Positions 35,377 through 45,189 are shown, numbered from the stretch's first letter. The stretch is DNA of 64,000 bases from Burkholderia sp. 4M9327F10 (GCF_005503145.1 NZ_SCNV01000013.1:96266-160265), one strand, 5' to 3'. Made by a program: numbers and translations. Notes: generated by a model not told the origin, from the sequence alone.

Positions 35377-36939
35377 TTAGCGCGCGGCGACAGTTGGGTT
35401 GGTTCGAAGTACAGATGAGTTGGCTGCGCTACTCGTGCTCGCGCTTGCCGGCGTAGTCACGATCGTGCCCGCATTCGCCTCGCTGCTTGCGCCGGCGTCT
35501 TCGGTGTAGCCACCGCCTAGCGCCTGCGCGAGTGCAATCTGCTGATCGCGACGGTTCATCTTCAGGTTGACCACAGCCTCGTCAGCCGCGAGCGCGGTGG
35601 TGTCCGCATTCAGCACGGTGAGCTGGTTCGTGAGGCCGCCCTTGTATTGCGTAAGCGCTAACTGGTCGGCACTGCGTGCGGCGTCCTGGGCGGTTTCTGC
35701 ATCGCCGAGCTGGGCGTCGGTCGAACGGATCTCGGCGAGTTGCGTGGCGACTTCCGACAGCGCCGTGACTAGCGTCTGGTTGTAGCCGGCCACGGCATTG
35801 TCGAAGTCGGCATAACGGCCTTTTAACTGCGCCCGCAGTTCGCCGCCGTCGAAGATCGGCAGATGGATTGCCGGCCCGGCGTTGGCGGTGCGGCTGGCGG
35901 CGCTCAGGAAGCGGCCAAAGCCGAACGCATCCAGACCGATGGCGGCGCTCAGGTTGATGTCGGGGTAAAACTCGGCCTTGGCTTCCTTGACGTCATGCGT
36001 AAGCGCATCGACGCGCCAGCGGGCCGCGACCAGATCCGGGCGGCGGCTGACGAGATCAGCCGGCAGGTTATCGGGCAGCAGCACTTCGTCACCGATGCCA
36101 AGCGCAGGCCGGGCAATCGACAGGCCGCGGTCCGGACCGGCGCCGAGGAGCGCGGCCAGTTGATAGCGCGTCGTGACGATGCTGCCGTCGAGCGAAGCCA
36201 GCGCGGCCCGGCTGCTGGCCAGGTTGGCCTGGGCGGTCTTGCGCTCGACTTCGGTATCCAGTCCGTTAGCAATGCGTCCGGCCGTAATGCTGTCGATCTG
36301 CTCACGCTGCCCCACTTCCTGTTGCGCGATGTCGCGCAACGCATAGAGACGGGCGAGCTGGTTGTAGCTGCGGGCGATAGCCGAGGTAAGCGTCAGCTTG
36401 ACGACTTCGGCATCGGCCTCGCTCGCCTGCAACTGCGACATGGACGCCTTGAGCGCCTCGCGGTTCTTGCCCCACAGATCGAGGTCGTAGGAAGCTGATA
36501 GCAGCCCCTCGTTTTCCGACTGCCACGAGCCGGCATACGGCGGCGGGATCAGGGCGTTGCCTGAATATTGCTCGCGAGTGAACGAGTAGCTGGCGCCGAC
36601 CTTCGGCAGCGTGCTCGCCTTTGCGGTTTCCGTATATGCAGCGGCGGCAGCGACGCGGGCCCTCGCCTGCTCAATTGTCGGACTGCCCTGCAACGCTTCG
36701 GCCAACAGCGCCTTGAGTTGGGCGTCGCCAAACTGGTCGGCCCAATTCGCCGCAGGCCAACGGCCGTGGTCAGCCGGAATGCTCTGCTGGCTCGCGAAAC
36801 TCTGGGGTTGCGCCATCTGCTTGTCGCTCGTGATGCCCGCGTAGTTAACACACGCCGACAGCACGGCCGCGCAGATGAGTGTCACACCAGCCTTCGCGAA
36901 ACGCGCTGCGGTGCCTTTCTTAGTTAGCTGCGGTGCCAT
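35377..36939 (-). CDS. Outer membrane efflux lipoprotein, NodT/OprM-like
   Basis: A 520-residue outer membrane channel with lipobox LSAC (C30). Two OEP repeats with the long alpha-barrel hairpins; features include WPAANWADQFGDAQL, SASYDLDLWGKNREALKAS, and SRRPDLVAARW. Forms the exit duct for EmrA/EmrB. The operator-like palindrome lies three bases upstream of its ATG (36943-36954), overlapping the ribosome site. Start ATG 36939. Confidence 0.9.
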   Translation of the reverse strand: MAPQLTKKGTAARFAKAGVTLICAAVLSACVNYAGITSDKQMAQPQSFASQQSIPADHGRWPAANWADQFGDAQLKALLAEALQGSPTIEQARARVAAAAAYTETAKASTLPKVGASYSFTREQYSGNALIPPPYAGSWQSENEGLLSASYDLDLWGKNREALKASMSQLQASEADAEVVKLTLTSAIARSYNQLARLYALRDIAQQEVGQREQIDSITAGRIANGLDTEVERKTAQANLASSRAALASLDGSIVTTRYQLAALLGAGPDRGLSIARPALGIGDEVLLPDNLPADLVSRRPDLVAARWRVDALTHDVKEAKAEFYPDINLSAAIGLDAFGFGRFLSAASRTANAGPAIHLPIFDGGELRAQLKGRYADFDNAVAGYNQTLVTALSEVATQLAEIRSTDAQLGDAETAQDAARSADQLALTQYKGGLTNQLTVLNADTTALAADEAVVNLKMNRRDQQIALAQALGGGYTEDAGASSEANAGTIVTTPASASTSSAANSSVLRTNPTVAAR

Positions 36940-36942
36940 TTT

Positions 36943-36954
36943 CTGACCTGTCAG
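36943..36954. promoter_or_regulatory. MarR-type operator copy at OMF gene start
   Basis: CTGACCTGTCAG immediately upstream of the outer-membrane gene ATG, followed by ATATATGGGTAAAAAA. Binding here could block initiation of the OMF gene. Confidence 0.6.
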
Positions 36955-36978
36955 ATATATGGGTAAAAAAAATGCCAC

Positions 36979-37416
36979 TCAATCTTCGAGAAATTTCTTG
37001 AGCAGGCGGCCGAACTCTTTGAACTCTTCCTTCGTAAAGCGTTTGAGGCGTGCATTCAGCACGCTGGGCGCGACATCAGGAACCTGGTTAGCGACCTCTA
37101 TGCCCTTCCTGGTGAGCATCAGGTTGACCACCCGGCGGTCTTCTAGGTTGCGCGAGCGTTGCAGCAGCCCTTTGGCTTCCAGCTTGTCGAGCATGCGGGT
37201 CATGAGGCCCGTATCGATACCCAGCAGCTTCGACAACTCGAACGGCGTGTCCGCGGTGCCGCGTTGCAAGGACAGCAGGATGCCCATTTGCTGGCTGGTG
37301 ATGTCCAGCCCTTTCAATGCGTTGTCCATTTCGGCCACCATGACGTTGCGGGCCTTGTTGATGGAGAAACCCACGCTGACTTCGCTGTTGAAACTCTCTC
37401 TCGTGTAGTGATCCAT
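36979..37416 (-). CDS. MarR family regulator of the efflux operon
   Basis: A 145-residue winged-helix MarR regulator: DITSQQMGILLSLQRG, LSKLLGIDTGLMTRMLDKLE, then the wing GLLQRSRNLEDRRVVNLMLT. First gene of the operon. The strong AAGGAG ribosome site is before ATG 37416. It likely binds the CTGAC-type palindrome found at three positions in the operon and is released by effluxed compounds (family inference). Confidence 0.92.
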   Translation of the reverse strand: MDHYTRESFNSEVSVGFSINKARNVMVAEMDNALKGLDITSQQMGILLSLQRGTADTPFELSKLLGIDTGLMTRMLDKLEAKGLLQRSRNLEDRRVVNLMLTRKGIEVANQVPDVAPSVLNARLKRFTKEEFKEFGRLLKKFLED

Positions 37417-37442
37417 GTCTGACTCCTTGATCGTTGGAAAGG

Positions 37443-37471
37443 AGATTAGCTGACAGGTCAAATACTGTCAA
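37443..37471 (-). promoter_or_regulatory. Promoter of marR-emr operon with operator in the spacer
   Basis: On the minus strand TTGACA (37471-37466), 17 bases, TAATCT (37448-37443). The operator TTGACCTGTCAG lies in the spacer. Confidence 0.5.
37450..37461. promoter_or_regulatory. MarR-type operator copy in the divergent promoter
   Basis: CTGACAGGTCAA. It matches the two downstream copies (complement TTGACCTGTCAG) with one outer base changed. Confidence 0.55.
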
Positions 37472-37478
37472 GTTAGAT
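37450..37478 (+). promoter_or_regulatory. Divergent candidate promoter for the hairpin-rich RNA
   Basis: CTGACA, exactly 17 bases, then TTAGAT. Its -35 is the left arm of the MarR operator, so the regulator could control both directions. Confidence 0.4.
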
Positions 37479-37485
37479 TTTTGAT

Positions 37486-37731
37486 TTCTTGAAGGTCGGG
37501 CGGCAAGCACGGAGGAGCGCTCCAGGCGCTTTCGTCAGAGGAAAGACGCTGCAAGGCTTGACCGGGGCTTACGACGGAGCTACTATTGATGGTTCAAGAC
37601 TACGTACAAGCGGGTGCAAAAAACGTAGAGCCGCCCGGGAAACCGGGTCCCACCTGGAGTGGGAATTCTGTTGAAGAACAGATAGAGAGCCCCGCATGCG
37701 ACGGCCGCCGAAAGGTGGCCGTTGGTTTTTC
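37486..37731 (+). ncRNA. Candidate structured RNA, multi-hairpin with terminator, function unknown
   Basis: About 245 bases without a plausible ORF but with many perfect stems. GCGCTTTC pairs with GAAAG-A-CGC (near 37526-37548). A long closing stem CGGGGCT (37563-37569)/AGCCCCG (37688-37694) encloses CTACGT (37600-37605)/ACGTAG (37623-37628), CCCGG-GAAA-CCGGG (37634-37647), TCCCAC-CTGGA-GTGGGA (37648-37664) and TCTGTT-GAAG-AACAGA (37667-37682). The 9-bp ACGGCCGCC-GAAA-GGTGGCCGT hairpin and T-run end it. A possible promoter overlaps the marR operator upstream. Several GGA loops recall CsrA-binding RNAs, but no family is recognised. Inferred from structure only. Confidence 0.55.
37701..37731 (+). 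terminator. Rho-independent terminator of the candidate RNA
   Basis: Perfect 9-bp stem ACGGCCGCC/GGTGGCCGT (one G-U pair) with a GAAA tetraloop, followed by TGGTTTTTC. Confidence 0.8.
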
Positions 37732-37740
37732 TGCACGTCC

Positions 37741-38325
37741 CTATCCGCGAATCGGCTTCCCAAGGTAGGTGGCACGTAACAGCGTCTCAAACGCAACCTT
37801 CCCTCCCTTGGCCTGGCGTCGCGTCAGTCCCTTATCCAGCAAATATGCAGACTGCACGCGCAGCACGAGTCGACGCCTGCGGCTACTGTCCTTCTTGACC
37901 TCAAAAAAGACCGCGTAAAGCGAGCTGGTCCCATCCGCATTCAGATGTTCAAGCGTGACGAAGTTCGGTTGCTTCTCGTCGGCGACGGTGATGTGTCGGC
38001 CGGAAAGGTTGACAACAATCTCCCGCAGGAACCGGCGTGATAGTTCGTATCGCTGAGGGTCCAACACCCGATGCTCCTTACCATCGCTGTATATTTCACG
38101 CGCCGGTATGACATGGCGGGAGCGGCCGTCCCACTGAAAACTGTGTGAGAAGCAATGGCATGAAAACAGGACGAGTACGGTGATGTCACTGCCGATCCCG
38201 AGGTCCACCTTGAAGGAAAACGAATCAAGATGGCTTAAATCCCACTGAATTCCGCGATAGGCAATTCCCGAAAAACGGTGCGTAGGTTCTGGTGGTGAAT
38301 CGACGGGTTGAAGTTCGAGTTCCAA
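37741..38325 (-). CDS. Unrecognised 194-residue protein
   Basis: A soluble, charged protein starting from a TTG preceded by CAGGGAAA. Recognisable words include FSGIAYRGIQWDLSHLDSFSF, NLSGRHITVADEKQPNFVTLEHL (as parts) and a basic C terminus SRRRRLVLRVQSAYLLDKGL. More AT-rich in codon use than its neighbours and convergent with the candidate RNA, which suggests separate acquisition. No domain recognised; no signal peptide or TM segment. Confidence 0.6.
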   Translation of the reverse strand: MELELQPVDSPPEPTHRFSGIAYRGIQWDLSHLDSFSFKVDLGIGSDITVLVLFSCHCFSHSFQWDGRSRHVIPAREIYSDGKEHRVLDPQRYELSRRFLREIVVNLSGRHITVADEKQPNFVTLEHLNADGTSSLYAVFFEVKKDSSRRRRLVLRVQSAYLLDKGLTRRQAKGGKVAFETLLRATYLGKPIRG

Positions 38326-38444
38326 ATTTCCCTGAATTTTTTCGAAGAACTGATCATTTTATGTGGCCAGTAGATCGATAGCCATATCGGCCAAATGGAC
38401 AGGGGCAATCGCAATAATTGGAACGAACCACGCCACGTACCGAC

Positions 38445-38468
38445 AAAAAAAAGCCCGCATCAGCGGGC
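38445..38468 (-). terminator. Rho-independent terminator of the sugar ABC operon
   Basis: On the minus strand GCCCGC-TGAT-GCGGGC followed by eight T. It lies 64 bases after the permease stop. The rest of 38326-38531 is unremarkable. Confidence 0.85.
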
Positions 38469-38531
38469 AACCCTCTCGGGGGAGAACACGGAACATCAAA
38501 CCGACCCTAGCGCATGGCAACCGCCCGCTAA

Positions 38532-39383
38532 CTACCCCTTCGTCGCACCAAACGTCAGCCCCGCGACAAAATGCTTCTGCATGGCAAAGAACATTGCCAC
38601 CGAAGGCAACGCGGCGAGAATGGACCCCGCCGACACCAGATTCCACGCCGTCGTCCACTGCCCCTTCAGCGCGGCCACGCCAACTGTGATCGGCGCCGCC
38701 TCGTCTCCCTGAGTCAGACACAGCGCCCAGAAGTAGTCATTCCAGACAAACGTAAACACCAGAATGGCAAGCGCCGCAAGCGCCGGGCGGATCAGCGGCA
38801 AGACGATCCGGAAAAACACGGTCCACTCGTTAGCCCCCTCGATCCGCGCAGCCTCGACCAGTTCGAACGGCAACTGCTTGATAAAGTTACGCAGGAACAG
38901 CGCGCAGAAGCCCGTCTGAAACGCCACATGAAACAGGATCAAAGCGCCCACCGTGTTGAAGAGCCCAAGCTTCAACGACAGATCGCGCACCGGAATCATC
39001 AACACCTGCACCGGGACGAAGTTGCCCGCCACGAAGGTGGCAAACAACGTGCTGTTGCCACGAAACCGGTAAATCGCCAGCGCGAACCCCGCCATCGCCG
39101 CCAGCGTGATCGAGCCGAGCACCGCCGGCACCGTGATCAGCACGCTGTTCCAGAAGTAATGCAGCATCGGCGACGTGGTCAGCGCGTCGTGATAGTTGGT
39201 CCACATCGCGAACTGCTTCGGCCAGCCCCAGTAGTTGCCTTCACTCAGTTCATCGGATGAACGCACCGAGGTGACCAGAACCGCAATCATCGGCAGCAGC
39301 CAGATCAGCAACGCCGCCGGCAGCGAAAGCTTGTAGAGCCGGCGCGAGGTCGGCTTCCATTTGGCAATCGGCATCGGATACAT
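38532..39383 (-). CDS. Carbohydrate ABC transporter permease, MalG-like
   Basis: A 283-residue inner-membrane permease with six TM helices and the EAA loop ELVEAARIEGANEWTVFFRIVLP. The N-terminal motif SVRSSDELSEGNYWGWP is typical of MalG/UgpE partners. Last gene of the operon. ATG 39383 is chosen; 10 bases after the stop of the other permease. Imports a sugar together with the MalF-like partner, a binding protein and an ATPase. Confidence 0.92.
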   Translation of the reverse strand: MYPMPIAKWKPTSRRLYKLSLPAALLIWLLPMIAVLVTSVRSSDELSEGNYWGWPKQFAMWTNYHDALTTSPMLHYFWNSVLITVPAVLGSITLAAMAGFALAIYRFRGNSTLFATFVAGNFVPVQVLMIPVRDLSLKLGLFNTVGALILFHVAFQTGFCALFLRNFIKQLPFELVEAARIEGANEWTVFFRIVLPLIRPALAALAILVFTFVWNDYFWALCLTQGDEAAPITVGVAALKGQWTTAWNLVSAGSILAALPSVAMFFAMQKHFVAGLTFGATKG

Positions 39384-39393
39384 ATCGGCCTCC

Positions 39394-40353
39394 TTATTGC
39401 TCAGCGCGCAGCATCCGCCGCAGGTGATAGACGATGTAGACCAGCATGATCGCGAACAGCACCACCGCAATCGCCGCGGAATAGCCGATCCGGTAGTACT
39501 TGATCGCCTGGTCGTACATGTAATAAGCCAGCACGGTGGAGCTTTCGAACGGACCGCCGCCCGTCATCACCGAGATCAGGTCGAAACTGCGCAATGCGCC
39601 AATCACCGTGACCACGATTGCCATGAACGTGGTGGGCCGCAGTTGCGGCAGGATCACATGCCACAGCATGGACCAGCCATGCGCGCCTTCCATGCGCGCC
39701 GCCTCGACCTGTTCCGAGTTCAGCGAGGTCAGCCCCGTCAGATACAGGATCATGCAGTACGCGGTTTGCGGCCAGAGCGCCGCGAAGATGATGCCAGGCG
39801 TCGCGTAGCGCGCATCGCCGAGCACCGGCACGCCGTGCCCCAGTATCAGCGCGAGCAAGCCGAAGGTCGGGTCGTAGAACCACGAGAAGATCAGCCCGAC
39901 CACCACGCCCGAGAGCACAAATGGCGCAAAGAACAGCGACTTGACAATGCGGATGCCGGCCACGGCCTGGTTCAGGTACAGCGCGACCGCCAGCCCCATG
40001 GGTGGCGCCAGCAGGAACAGCAACAGCCAGATCAGATTGTTCTTGAGCGCGGTGTAGAAGGTCGGCGCATGGAACAGCTCCACATAGTTCGCGAGACCCA
40101 CGAAGCTGGGATCGGTCATGCCGTCCCAGTTGAAAAAGCTGATGCGGATGGTCGAGAGTATCGGCCAGACAACATACACCGCCACCATCACGCAAGCGGG
40201 GGCGAGAAAAAGGAATGCGGCACGCCGTTGGCGGCGCGCGGTGGGCGACGGACCACGCCGGCGCACCGACGCACGCGGCGCGGCGCCGCCCGCCGGGCCC
40301 GATGCGCCCTGCCCGGCGTTGCCAATGGATTGACGGCTGACGGAGTGAACCAC
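39394..40353 (-). CDS. Carbohydrate ABC transporter permease, MalF-like
   Basis: A 319-residue permease with six TM helices and the EAA loop QVEAARMEGAHGWSMLWHVILP. The GTG at 40353 is preferred because AGGAG precedes it at seven bases; the open frame continues to a TTG at 40371 that has no ribosome site. Pairs with the MalG-like permease. Confidence 0.9.
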   Translation of the reverse strand: MVHSVSRQSIGNAGQGASGPAGGAAPRASVRRRGPSPTARRQRRAAFLFLAPACVMVAVYVVWPILSTIRISFFNWDGMTDPSFVGLANYVELFHAPTFYTALKNNLIWLLLFLLAPPMGLAVALYLNQAVAGIRIVKSLFFAPFVLSGVVVGLIFSWFYDPTFGLLALILGHGVPVLGDARYATPGIIFAALWPQTAYCMILYLTGLTSLNSEQVEAARMEGAHGWSMLWHVILPQLRPTTFMAIVVTVIGALRSFDLISVMTGGGPFESSTVLAYYMYDQAIKYYRIGYSAAIAVVLFAIMLVYIVYHLRRMLRAEQ

Positions 40354-40425
40354 GGTGAGTCTCCTGCTCAATCTCGATCGGGCGCGGGCGGCGCGAGGCC
40401 GCCCGCGCTCACTTCTGCAACACGC

Positions 40426-41679
40426 TTACTTCTTGTAGATGCGCTGGCGGGTCTGCTCAAGTTGCGCCAGCACATCGTCGAGCTTCGAGGGATCGGCGAT
40501 GAATTGCTGCATTCCCTTCATCCCCTCGTCAGCCATCTCCTTGGTCATGTCACGATCATAGAACTGCGCGATGCCGCCCTTCGTGTTGGCCAGAATCTGG
40601 AAGCCGATCTTCGAAATGGGATCCTCCGGTTCCGGCGACTTGCTGTTCGCCGACAGCGAACCCAGCCCCGTGGCAAGCTGCGCGCCGATTTCCGGCGTCT
40701 CGACAAAAGCCAGGAACGCATGCGCGTCGGCCTTGTTCTTCGCCTTCGACGGAATATGCAGCGACTCGACCGGTCCGTCCTCGGCGGTCGGCACCTTCGA
40801 ATCGATAATCGGGAACTGGAAGTAGCCCATCTGCGGCTTCACGTTCGCCGGAAAGCCGCCGGTGATAAACGTGCCCATCAGCATCATCGCGGCCTTGCCC
40901 TGGAACAGGAACGGCTGCGCCGCATCCAGATCGTAGGAGAGCGAATTGTCGATAAAGTAGCCGTCGTCGATCAGTTGCTTCCACGTGGTGTACACCTTCT
41001 TCACGCGCGGATCGGTGTAGGGCACCTCGCCTGCCATCAGCTTCTGATGGAACGCGTTGCCGTTCAGGCGCAGGTCCAGATAGTCGAACCAGCCGGCCAG
41101 CGTCCACGCATCGCGGCCAGCCACGGCAATCGGCGTAATGCCGGCCGCTTTCAGTTTCTTGCAGGCGTCGAGAAACTCATCCCACGTCTTCGGCTCGGCT
41201 GTGATCCCGACCTTCTGGAACAGATCCTTGCGGTAGAACATACCCCAGGAGTAGTAGACGGTCGGCGCCGCGTACTGCTTGCCCTTATATGACGAGGCCT
41301 CCTTCGTCGAGGCATAGGTACTGTTCCAGCCGTTCTTGTTCCAGTCGCCGCTCAGGTCTTCGAACAGGCCACGCTGCGCGTAATACGCCATCCGTTCGCC
41401 GTCGTGCCAGTTCACGATGTCGGGCGCAACGGTCGAGAGCCAGCCCGGCAGTTGCACCTTGTAGGCTTCCTCGTCGATGAACGACACGTTGACGTCGGTG
41501 CCCGGATGGGCCTTCTTGAACTCGTCGATCACCTGCTGCCAGACCGCCCGCTGACTCGCGCCCTTGAACGCGATGTTGATCGCGAGCGTGCCCGCCTGCG
41601 CGCTGCCGGCCATCGATGCAGCCGCGGTGGCCGCAGTCAGCGCGACGGCAACCAGAACCTTGCGAAGTTTGAATTTCAT
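40426..41679 (-). CDS. Extracellular sugar-binding protein of ABC transporter
   Basis: A 417-residue exported solute-binding protein (signal peptide cut near GSAQA-GTL). ASQRAVWQQVIDEFKKAHPG, PDIVNWHDGERMAYYAQRG, GAPTVYYSWGMFYRKDLF-like segment and WDEFLDACKKLKAAGITP are typical of the CUT1 sugar-binding family (MalE-like). Catches the sugar in the periplasm and delivers it to the permeases. ATG 41679 is used because the signal peptide follows. Confidence 0.92.
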   Translation of the reverse strand: MKFKLRKVLVAVALTAATAAASMAGSAQAGTLAINIAFKGASQRAVWQQVIDEFKKAHPGTDVNVSFIDEEAYKVQLPGWLSTVAPDIVNWHDGERMAYYAQRGLFEDLSGDWNKNGWNSTYASTKEASSYKGKQYAAPTVYYSWGMFYRKDLFQKVGITAEPKTWDEFLDACKKLKAAGITPIAVAGRDAWTLAGWFDYLDLRLNGNAFHQKLMAGEVPYTDPRVKKVYTTWKQLIDDGYFIDNSLSYDLDAAQPFLFQGKAAMMLMGTFITGGFPANVKPQMGYFQFPIIDSKVPTAEDGPVESLHIPSKAKNKADAHAFLAFVETPEIGAQLATGLGSLSANSKSPEPEDPISKIGFQILANTKGGIAQFYDRDMTKEMADEGMKGMQQFIADPSKLDDVLAQLEQTRQRIYKK

Positions 41680-41782
41680 GCCTGTCTCCTTGGTTTTTAC
41701 GTGGTTTTCGGTAGTGCCGGGGTGCTGCGAAGGGTACTGCTCAGATGCTGCCTGGGGTGCCAGGAAAAGTGCCACAAACCTG

Positions 41783-43768
41783 CTAACTCGATCGATAAAC
41801 CGCCACACCCTGCGGCGCGATCTCCCGCGAGCCGATCACGAAGGCGCTGTCGGCCACCTCGGTAAGTGTGTGCACCTGCTCGCCGTAGTTGAATACGTAC
41901 GTCAGCGCGCCGCGCCGGCTGATGCGCACATCGTCGCCGAGCGCCACCACGGCAAGACCGGCTTCGCGGGCGATCGCAGCAAAGAGCCGCGTTGTCAGCG
42001 CGTCATCGAAGAGACTTGCAAAGTAGTGAGCCGTACCGCTGCGAACATAGGCGGGATGGCCGTCCGCAAAACGGGCGCGAATCTCCAGCGCTGCGTGCTG
42101 CGCCGCATCCAGCTCGACGAAATCGCGCCAATGCCGCCCAACGCCATCGTCGAGACTCGCACTGCCGGCAATCCGCACGGGTTCGGTCACGTTGGGGCGC
42201 AGCGACTCGACGCGCCATACGCGAACCGGCATCACTGCGGCGAGCGTCCCAGGCGGCAACGCTGCAGGAATCTGCAAATCCTCTGTCTTCGAGCCGCTGC
42301 GCGGCCCGAGCACCACCTGCGCACCCGAACGCGAGAGACGTTCCGCAAAATCCGCGGGCACCACCGGCAGCGGCGGCACCACGATCATCTGATAGCCGTC
42401 GAGCGGTGCGTCCACCGGCACCACGTCGACATCCAGACCGAGCCCGCGCAACGCCGAGTAGTACTCGAAGGCAAAACGCGGATAGTGGAAGTCCGCACCC
42501 TGCGGATGAATCTCGAACAGCCACTTGGCCTCGTAGTCGTAGACAAGCGCGACCCTCGCGCGAATGCTCGCGTTCGCATCGGCTTGCGCCGCCAGCACAA
42601 TGCGGATTTCTTCAGCTACCTGAGCCGCTTCGTTGCCACCCACATCGAGCCGGTTATCAGGCGTGTTCAAGCCCGCATGCATCTGCTCCTGGGCAAACGG
42701 GGCCTGGCGCCAGCGGAAATACGACACGCACCCCGCGCCGTGCGCAAACGCCTCCCAACTCCACAGGCGCACCATGCCCGGCAGCGGCGCCGGATTCCAT
42801 TGCGCCCAGTTGACCGGCCCCGGCTGCTGCTCCATCACCCAGAACGGCAGCTTCGACATGCCGCGGTAGACATCGTGATTGAACGAGGCGAAATCCGGAT
42901 GACCGGTGCGCAGCCACTTCGCCTTGATCTCGGGCGCGAACCATTGCTCTTCGAGCGCGCCGAGCGGATAGCTGTCCCATGCGGCCACATCGAGATCGGC
43001 GGCGACCTTGTAGTGATCGAACTCGGTGAATAACTGCATGAAGTTATGCGCCACCGGCCGGCCCGGCGAATGGGCGCGAATGATCTCGACCTGCATGCGG
43101 TTGTAGCGCGCCACTTCATCGGAGGCGAAGCGCCGATAGTCGAGCCGGTGCGACGGATGCGCCTCGGTGACGGTCGCCACTGGTGCGTCGACCTCATCGA
43201 AGCTGCGGTACTCCATGCTCCAGAACACCGTGCCCCATGCACGGTTCAACGCGTCGACCGTCTGGTAACGCGCCTTCAACCACTCGCGAAAGCGCACCAC
43301 CGCCGCCCGCGAGTAGCTGACCACCGTGTGATGGCAACCGAACTCGTTATCGGTCTGCCAGTAGGCAACGGCAGGATGCTTGCCGTAACGCTCGGCGATC
43401 GCCGTGCAGATCCGCTCGGAGGCGGCGAAATACGACGGCGACGAGAAATCGTAATGACGGCGCGAGCCAAAAGCACGTGGCCGGCCATCCGCGCCGACCG
43501 GCAAAATATCCGGATGACGGTCGATCAGCCACTTCGGCGGCGTCGCGGTCGGCGTGCACATCACCACTTGCAGGCCGGCCGCGCCGAGCACGTCGATCGC
43601 GCGGTCGAGCCAGCCCCAGTCGTACTCGCCGGGCGACGGCTCCATGCGGCTCCAGGCAAACTCGGCAATCCGCACCTGCTCGATGCCGAGTGCTTTCATG
43701 CGGCGGGCGTCATCTTCCCACAGCGATTCCGGCCAGTGTTCGGGGTAATAGCAAACTCCGAGGCGCAT
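41783..43768 (-). CDS. GH42 beta-galactosidase
   Basis: A 661-residue glycoside hydrolase 42. Acid/base E142 (YWQTDNEFG) and nucleophile E313 (FWVMEQQPG) are present. N-terminal TIM barrel [12 protein letters not shown], central trimerisation domain and C-terminal beta domain. Hydrolyses beta-D-galactosides, probably brought in by the adjacent ABC importer. No signal peptide, so intracellular. Between the ATPase gene and the binding-protein gene. Confidence 0.93.
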   Translation of the reverse strand: MRLGVCYYPEHWPESLWEDDARRMKALGIEQVRIAEFAWSRMEPSPGEYDWGWLDRAIDVLGAAGLQVVMCTPTATPPKWLIDRHPDILPVGADGRPRAFGSRRHYDFSSPSYFAASERICTAIAERYGKHPAVAYWQTDNEFGCHHTVVSYSRAAVVRFREWLKARYQTVDALNRAWGTVFWSMEYRSFDEVDAPVATVTEAHPSHRLDYRRFASDEVARYNRMQVEIIRAHSPGRPVAHNFMQLFTEFDHYKVAADLDVAAWDSYPLGALEEQWFAPEIKAKWLRTGHPDFASFNHDVYRGMSKLPFWVMEQQPGPVNWAQWNPAPLPGMVRLWSWEAFAHGAGCVSYFRWRQAPFAQEQMHAGLNTPDNRLDVGGNEAAQVAEEIRIVLAAQADANASIRARVALVYDYEAKWLFEIHPQGADFHYPRFAFEYYSALRGLGLDVDVVPVDAPLDGYQMIVVPPLPVVPADFAERLSRSGAQVVLGPRSGSKTEDLQIPAALPPGTLAAVMPVRVWRVESLRPNVTEPVRIAGSASLDDGVGRHWRDFVELDAAQHAALEIRARFADGHPAYVRSGTAHYFASLFDDALTTRLFAAIAREAGLAVVALGDDVRISRRGALTYVFNYGEQVHTLTEVADSAFVIGSREIAPQGVAVYRSS

Positions 43769-43779
43769 CCCAGTATCCT

Positions 43780-44997
43780 TTATGCGTAGTGTTCGACGGA
43801 TTCGAGCGAAGCGACGGCGAAGCCGTCTTCGGTAAACAGATGGCAGACAGCAGCCGGCGCGCGGAAGACGGCGCGCTCGCCCTGCTGCAGACGCGTGTCA
43901 CCGGGCGCCTTGGCAATCAGCACCGCGCCGTCGGCTTCCTCGAGATGGACATAGCTGTGTTCGCCAAGCTGCTCGACTAGCGAAACGGTGCGGGTCAGCA
44001 CGGAGGTATCGGATGCGGTTTGGCGAGCCGCCTCGCCGCCGTTCTGCTGACCCAATCCTGTGGCTGTCGGCGCGGATGCGGCAGCGCCCCCCTCGGCCAG
44101 CTCCAGATGCTCGGGCCGCACCCCAAACGTCACCGCCTGCCCCACGCTCAGCGCCGCGCCATCCACGCTCACGCGCACGCTTTCGCCGCTGCCGTTGAGC
44201 GTGACGCTGACACCGCGCGGGTCGATCGCGGCAACCTTGCCGGCCAGAAAATTCATTCTTGGCGAGCCGATGAACCCCGCCACAAAGCGGCTTCGCGGCC
44301 GGTGATACAACTCGAGCGGCGCACCGATCTGGGCGATGCTGCCGAAGCGCTCGGTGTCCTTGCCGGCATGCAGCAGCACGATCTTGTCGGCAAGCGTCAT
44401 GGCTTCGATCTGGTCGTGCGTCACATAAACGACACTCGCCTTGGCAAACTGCTTGTGCAGGCGCGCGATCTCAACCCGCGTCTGGCCGCGCAAGGTGGCA
44501 TCGAGATTGGAGAGCGGCTCGTCGAACAGAAACACACCCGGTTCGCGCACGATGGCGCGGCCGATCGCCACCCGTTGCCGCTGCCCGCCCGACAAGGCCT
44601 TGGGCCGGCGCTCCAGCAGCGCTTCGAGCTGCAGGATGCGGGCCGCCTCCCGCACCTTGCGGTCGATTTCGTCCTTGGGAGTTTTGGCGAGCTTGAGGCC
44701 GAAGGCCATGTTCTCGAACACGGTCATATGCGGGAACAGGGCGTAGCTCTGGAACACCATCGCCACGCCGCGCTGGGCCGACGGCACGTCGTTGACGAGC
44801 CGCCCGCCTATCGACAGGTCGCCGTCGCTCACGTCTTCGAGGCCGGCAATCATGCGCAGCAAAGTGGATTTGCCGCAGCCCGACGGCCCGAGGAACACGC
44901 AGAACTCGTTCTCGCCGATCTCCAGATCGACATTGCGAATCACCGGCGCGCCATCGCCGTACGATTTTTGGACGCCTCTTAACGAAATGCTCGCCAT
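43780..44997 (-). CDS. Sugar ABC transporter ATPase, MalK/UgpC-like
   Basis: A 405-residue ATPase with Walker [10 protein letters not shown] (37-45), Q-loop [20 protein letters not shown], signature [14 protein letters not shown], Walker [14 protein letters not shown]-switch VTHDQIEAM, and a C-terminal regulatory OB domain ([11 protein letters not shown]). First gene of the minus operon, just after the LacI operator. Drives uptake for the CUT1 transporter. Confidence 0.93.
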   Translation of the reverse strand: MASISLRGVQKSYGDGAPVIRNVDLEIGENEFCVFLGPSGCGKSTLLRMIAGLEDVSDGDLSIGGRLVNDVPSAQRGVAMVFQSYALFPHMTVFENMAFGLKLAKTPKDEIDRKVREAARILQLEALLERRPKALSGGQRQRVAIGRAIVREPGVFLFDEPLSNLDATLRGQTRVEIARLHKQFAKASVVYVTHDQIEAMTLADKIVLLHAGKDTERFGSIAQIGAPLELYHRPRSRFVAGFIGSPRMNFLAGKVAAIDPRGVSVTLNGSGESVRVSVDGAALSVGQAVTFGVRPEHLELAEGGAAASAPTATGLGQQNGGEAARQTASDTSVLTRTVSLVEQLGEHSYVHLEEADGAVLIAKAPGDTRLQQGERAVFRAPAAVCHLFTEDGFAVASLESVEHYA

Positions 44998-45033
44998 CGC
45001 TTCGTCTCCGTGATTTAATCGGCTCGAAGTCGG

Positions 45034-45051
45034 AGATTAAGCGCTTAATCT
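45034..45051. promoter_or_regulatory. LacI-family operator, 18-bp perfect palindrome
   Basis: AGATTAAGCGCTTAATCT, centred between the divergent ATPase and lacI genes. The central GC and length fit LacI-family operators. A half-like GATTTAATC lies at 45012-45020. Confidence 0.75.
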
Positions 45052-45189
45052 TCAAGGCCGAAAAAAATGACCGCGTGCGATCCAATGGCCTGCAGCGTCT
45101 CCGAAATCGTGCTGTCTATGTGTCAAATACTGCCGCGCCTGAATGCAGGACGCAAATTTTGAGAAACCATCCCAAATAGTGACGACATC

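Noticed and set aside
37486..37731. Group II intron or retron fragment
   Set aside because: GAAA tetraloop stems recall domain V, but no reverse transcriptase, no matching domain V consensus and no intron ends.
39361..41292. 643-codon plus-strand frame opposite the ABC genes
   Set aside because: Antisense to clearly recognised permease and binding-protein genes.
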